Positions 62,839 through 64,000 of a stretch of 64,000 nucleotides of DNA are shown here, in pieces; positions within the stretch are counted from its first letter, which is position 1; each line of letters starts with the position of its first letter. The position numbers and the translations under genes were made by a program. This DNA is from Arundinibacter roseus (GTDB lineage: Bacteria > Bacteroidota > Bacteroidia > Cytophagales > Spirosomataceae), in assembly GCF_004348825.1 (NCBI RefSeq), contig NZ_SMJU01000004.1:818-64817 (forward strand), in the 5' to 3' direction. The notes beneath the pieces were generated by a model that did not search any database, had not been told where the DNA came from, and worked only from the letters and a program-made list of their open reading frames with translations.

Positions 62839-64000
62839 CTACCTCGAATGGATGAAATTGCGTTGCCGGCGCTGCATGTTCAGATACTTTTTACACTTGA
62901 CCCACAGCCAGTAGTCCAGCGCGTCGGTACCATCGGTCGCGTACTCGCGGTTGCGTGCCCTGGTCTCACTTGCTTTGTCTTTCTTTGCTGTGTTGCCTTT
63001 GCCTTTCTTAAAGGTCTTGTCGGTAGTGACTGGTGTCTGTTGGATGTTGATGACCAGTACTTTGTTGGTGTTCTGATTGAATCGCAGCCTGGGGGCGCGT
63101 GGGTTGTTCTCTTCCAGTAGTAGATTAATGAGGGTATACTTTTCCTGATGGTTGGGATAATGAGTGAGCTCACGCCGGAATACACGCCACCCTCTTTTGT
63201 GCAGCACGTCACAAAGGATGTTGTAGAAGGGGCGGTTTTTGTAGGAGGTAGCGGCGCTGGTAGATCGCCCACCCGGATCACCATATACGTATACGTCCTT
63301 GACCTCATTGCTTTCGTAGGTGTCGCAGAACCAGGCACCTAATTGTTCAATGATGCTGGTGTCCTGATCCTCCTTGCTGCCGGTGGGCTTTACGTACTTG
63401 GAGTTGATGACCCGTAGTTCCTTACCTATTTCCTGACCAACAATACCCCATACAATATCCGAGTTGAAGTCAAGTGATAGATCAAGGGGCATATCGCTCA
63501 GGTAATCGTTGGAGCGAAACAGGACCAGGCCGGTTTTATCATCATCCTGGTAGGTGTAGGATTTTGAGTAGCAATGTTTGACCGAAGAAAAGCCGTGGTA
63601 AAAACCGTTGGGAAGTTTTCCCAAACGAAAGTTCAGTACTTCGACCTCAAATTCAAGCGGTTCGAGTTCCTGGCTGAGCCGCTGTTCATAATCATCCGGA
63701 AGAACATCCTGATTGTCTTTGAATGTACTTTCCAGAAAAAGATACTGCGGGGGCGTTTCCTGTAATTGCTCAGGATTCAGGGTTGCCCGTTCTTCGAGCA
63801 TTTGCATCCAACGTTCTTCCACCTCATAAATCCACATGCCTTCCTGACTCCATGAGGCCGAAGAGAAATCAAAGAAGCCATGGTGCCAGGGATGGCTGGC
63901 AAACTTTGCGTACTTGTTGGCACGCACGGCCGGCTGAATGACTTTCTTGATAAAGTCCGGATTCATGGTAGCCGACTCGTCCACCAGAAACCCATCCAGA
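62839..64000 (-). CDS. Phage terminase large subunit, partial (5' end beyond window)
   Basis: The frame runs off the right edge. The last codons in the window read LDGFLVDESATMNPD, a Walker B motif (LVDE), so the N-terminal ATPase part with Walker A is outside. The nuclease domain has an RNase H-like set: Asp near LDFNSDIVWGIVGQE, Asp in VYVYGDPGGRS and Asp in TDGTDALDYW. It cuts and packages phage DNA. First visible gene of the phage operon. Confidence 0.88.
   Translation of the reverse strand, partial: LDGFLVDESATMNPDFIKKVIQPAVRANKYAKFASHPWHHGFFDFSSASWSQEGMWIYEVEERWMQMLEERATLNPEQLQETPPQYLFLESTFKDNQDVLPDDYEQRLSQELEPLEFEVEVLNFRLGKLPNGFYHGFSSVKHCYSKSYTYQDDDKTGLVLFRSNDYLSDMPLDLSLDFNSDIVWGIVGQEIGKELRVINSKYVKPTGSKEDQDTSIIEQLGAWFCDTYESNEVKDVYVYGDPGGRSTSAATSYKNRPFYNILCDVLHKRGWRVFRRELTHYPNHQEKYTLINLLLEENNPRAPRLRFNQNTNKVLVINIQQTPVTTDKTFKKGKGNTAKKDKASETRARNREYATDGTDALDYWLWVKCKKYLNMQRRQRNFIHSR

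Overview
The window looks like a chromosome segment of a Cytophagales-type bacterium (phylum Bacteroidota, perhaps near Runella/Dyadobacter/Spirosoma). The reasons are a DUF11/repeat-type surface adhesin, TAnnTTTG-like promoter boxes, a tRNA gene without an encoded CCA, a PadR/TonB pair, LytTR-type signalling, and phage genes of families I associate with Bacteroidota (DUF6712, DUF5977, DUF5675). The species is not determined; gene calls rest on recognising motifs by eye.

Bases 1-30741 are ordinary host chromosome: the 3' end of a giant repeat adhesin, then housekeeping genes for RNA modification (rluD), Fe-S assembly (sufB), LPS/lipid A (hldD, lpxB), cell shape and wall (mreB, dacB), lipids (accA, an acyltransferase, a desaturase), proteolysis (site-2 protease, hslV), pyruvate dehydrogenase E2, LepA and several regulators. 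Convergent pairs share clear hairpin terminators. Between the DUF819 gene and an Lrp-type regulator lies an unusual minus-strand RNA candidate of about 158 nt (26236-26393). It has a Leu-type tRNA body, a GUC anticodon-like loop and a ~90-nt variable region.

At 30959 a tRNA-Ala(GGC) marks the left edge of an integrated element. A tyrosine-recombinase gene with atypical catalytic residues follows. From there to the right end runs a minus-strand tailed-phage operon, read right to left: terminase (cut by the window end), a small protein, portal-like protein, DUF6712, a secreted glycosidase-like protein, an overlapping spanin-like pair, holin, DUF5675, two unknown proteins, a DUF5977 tail protein, a tail-completion-like protein, tape measure and a distal-tail-like protein.

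The phage operon is split between the tail-completion-like gene (52774) and the tape measure (38004) by about 14.7 kb of non-phage cargo. The cargo holds (a) a small lipoprotein-like gene and an HxlR/SDR/SnoaL module; (b) a serine resolvase and a DUF3800 gene; (c) a complete MacAB-TolC-like exporter with its own LytS/LytTR two-component system; (d) a second serine resolvase with direct repeats upstream; and (e) a strikingly AT-rich three-gene set: a membrane protein, an AbiTii-domain protein, and an AAA/SMC-like ATPase whose 3' end is cut off at the resolvase module. Set (e) looks like a phage-defence locus carried inside a prophage and is the best candidate for an undescribed system, although its ATPase is probably broken in this copy.
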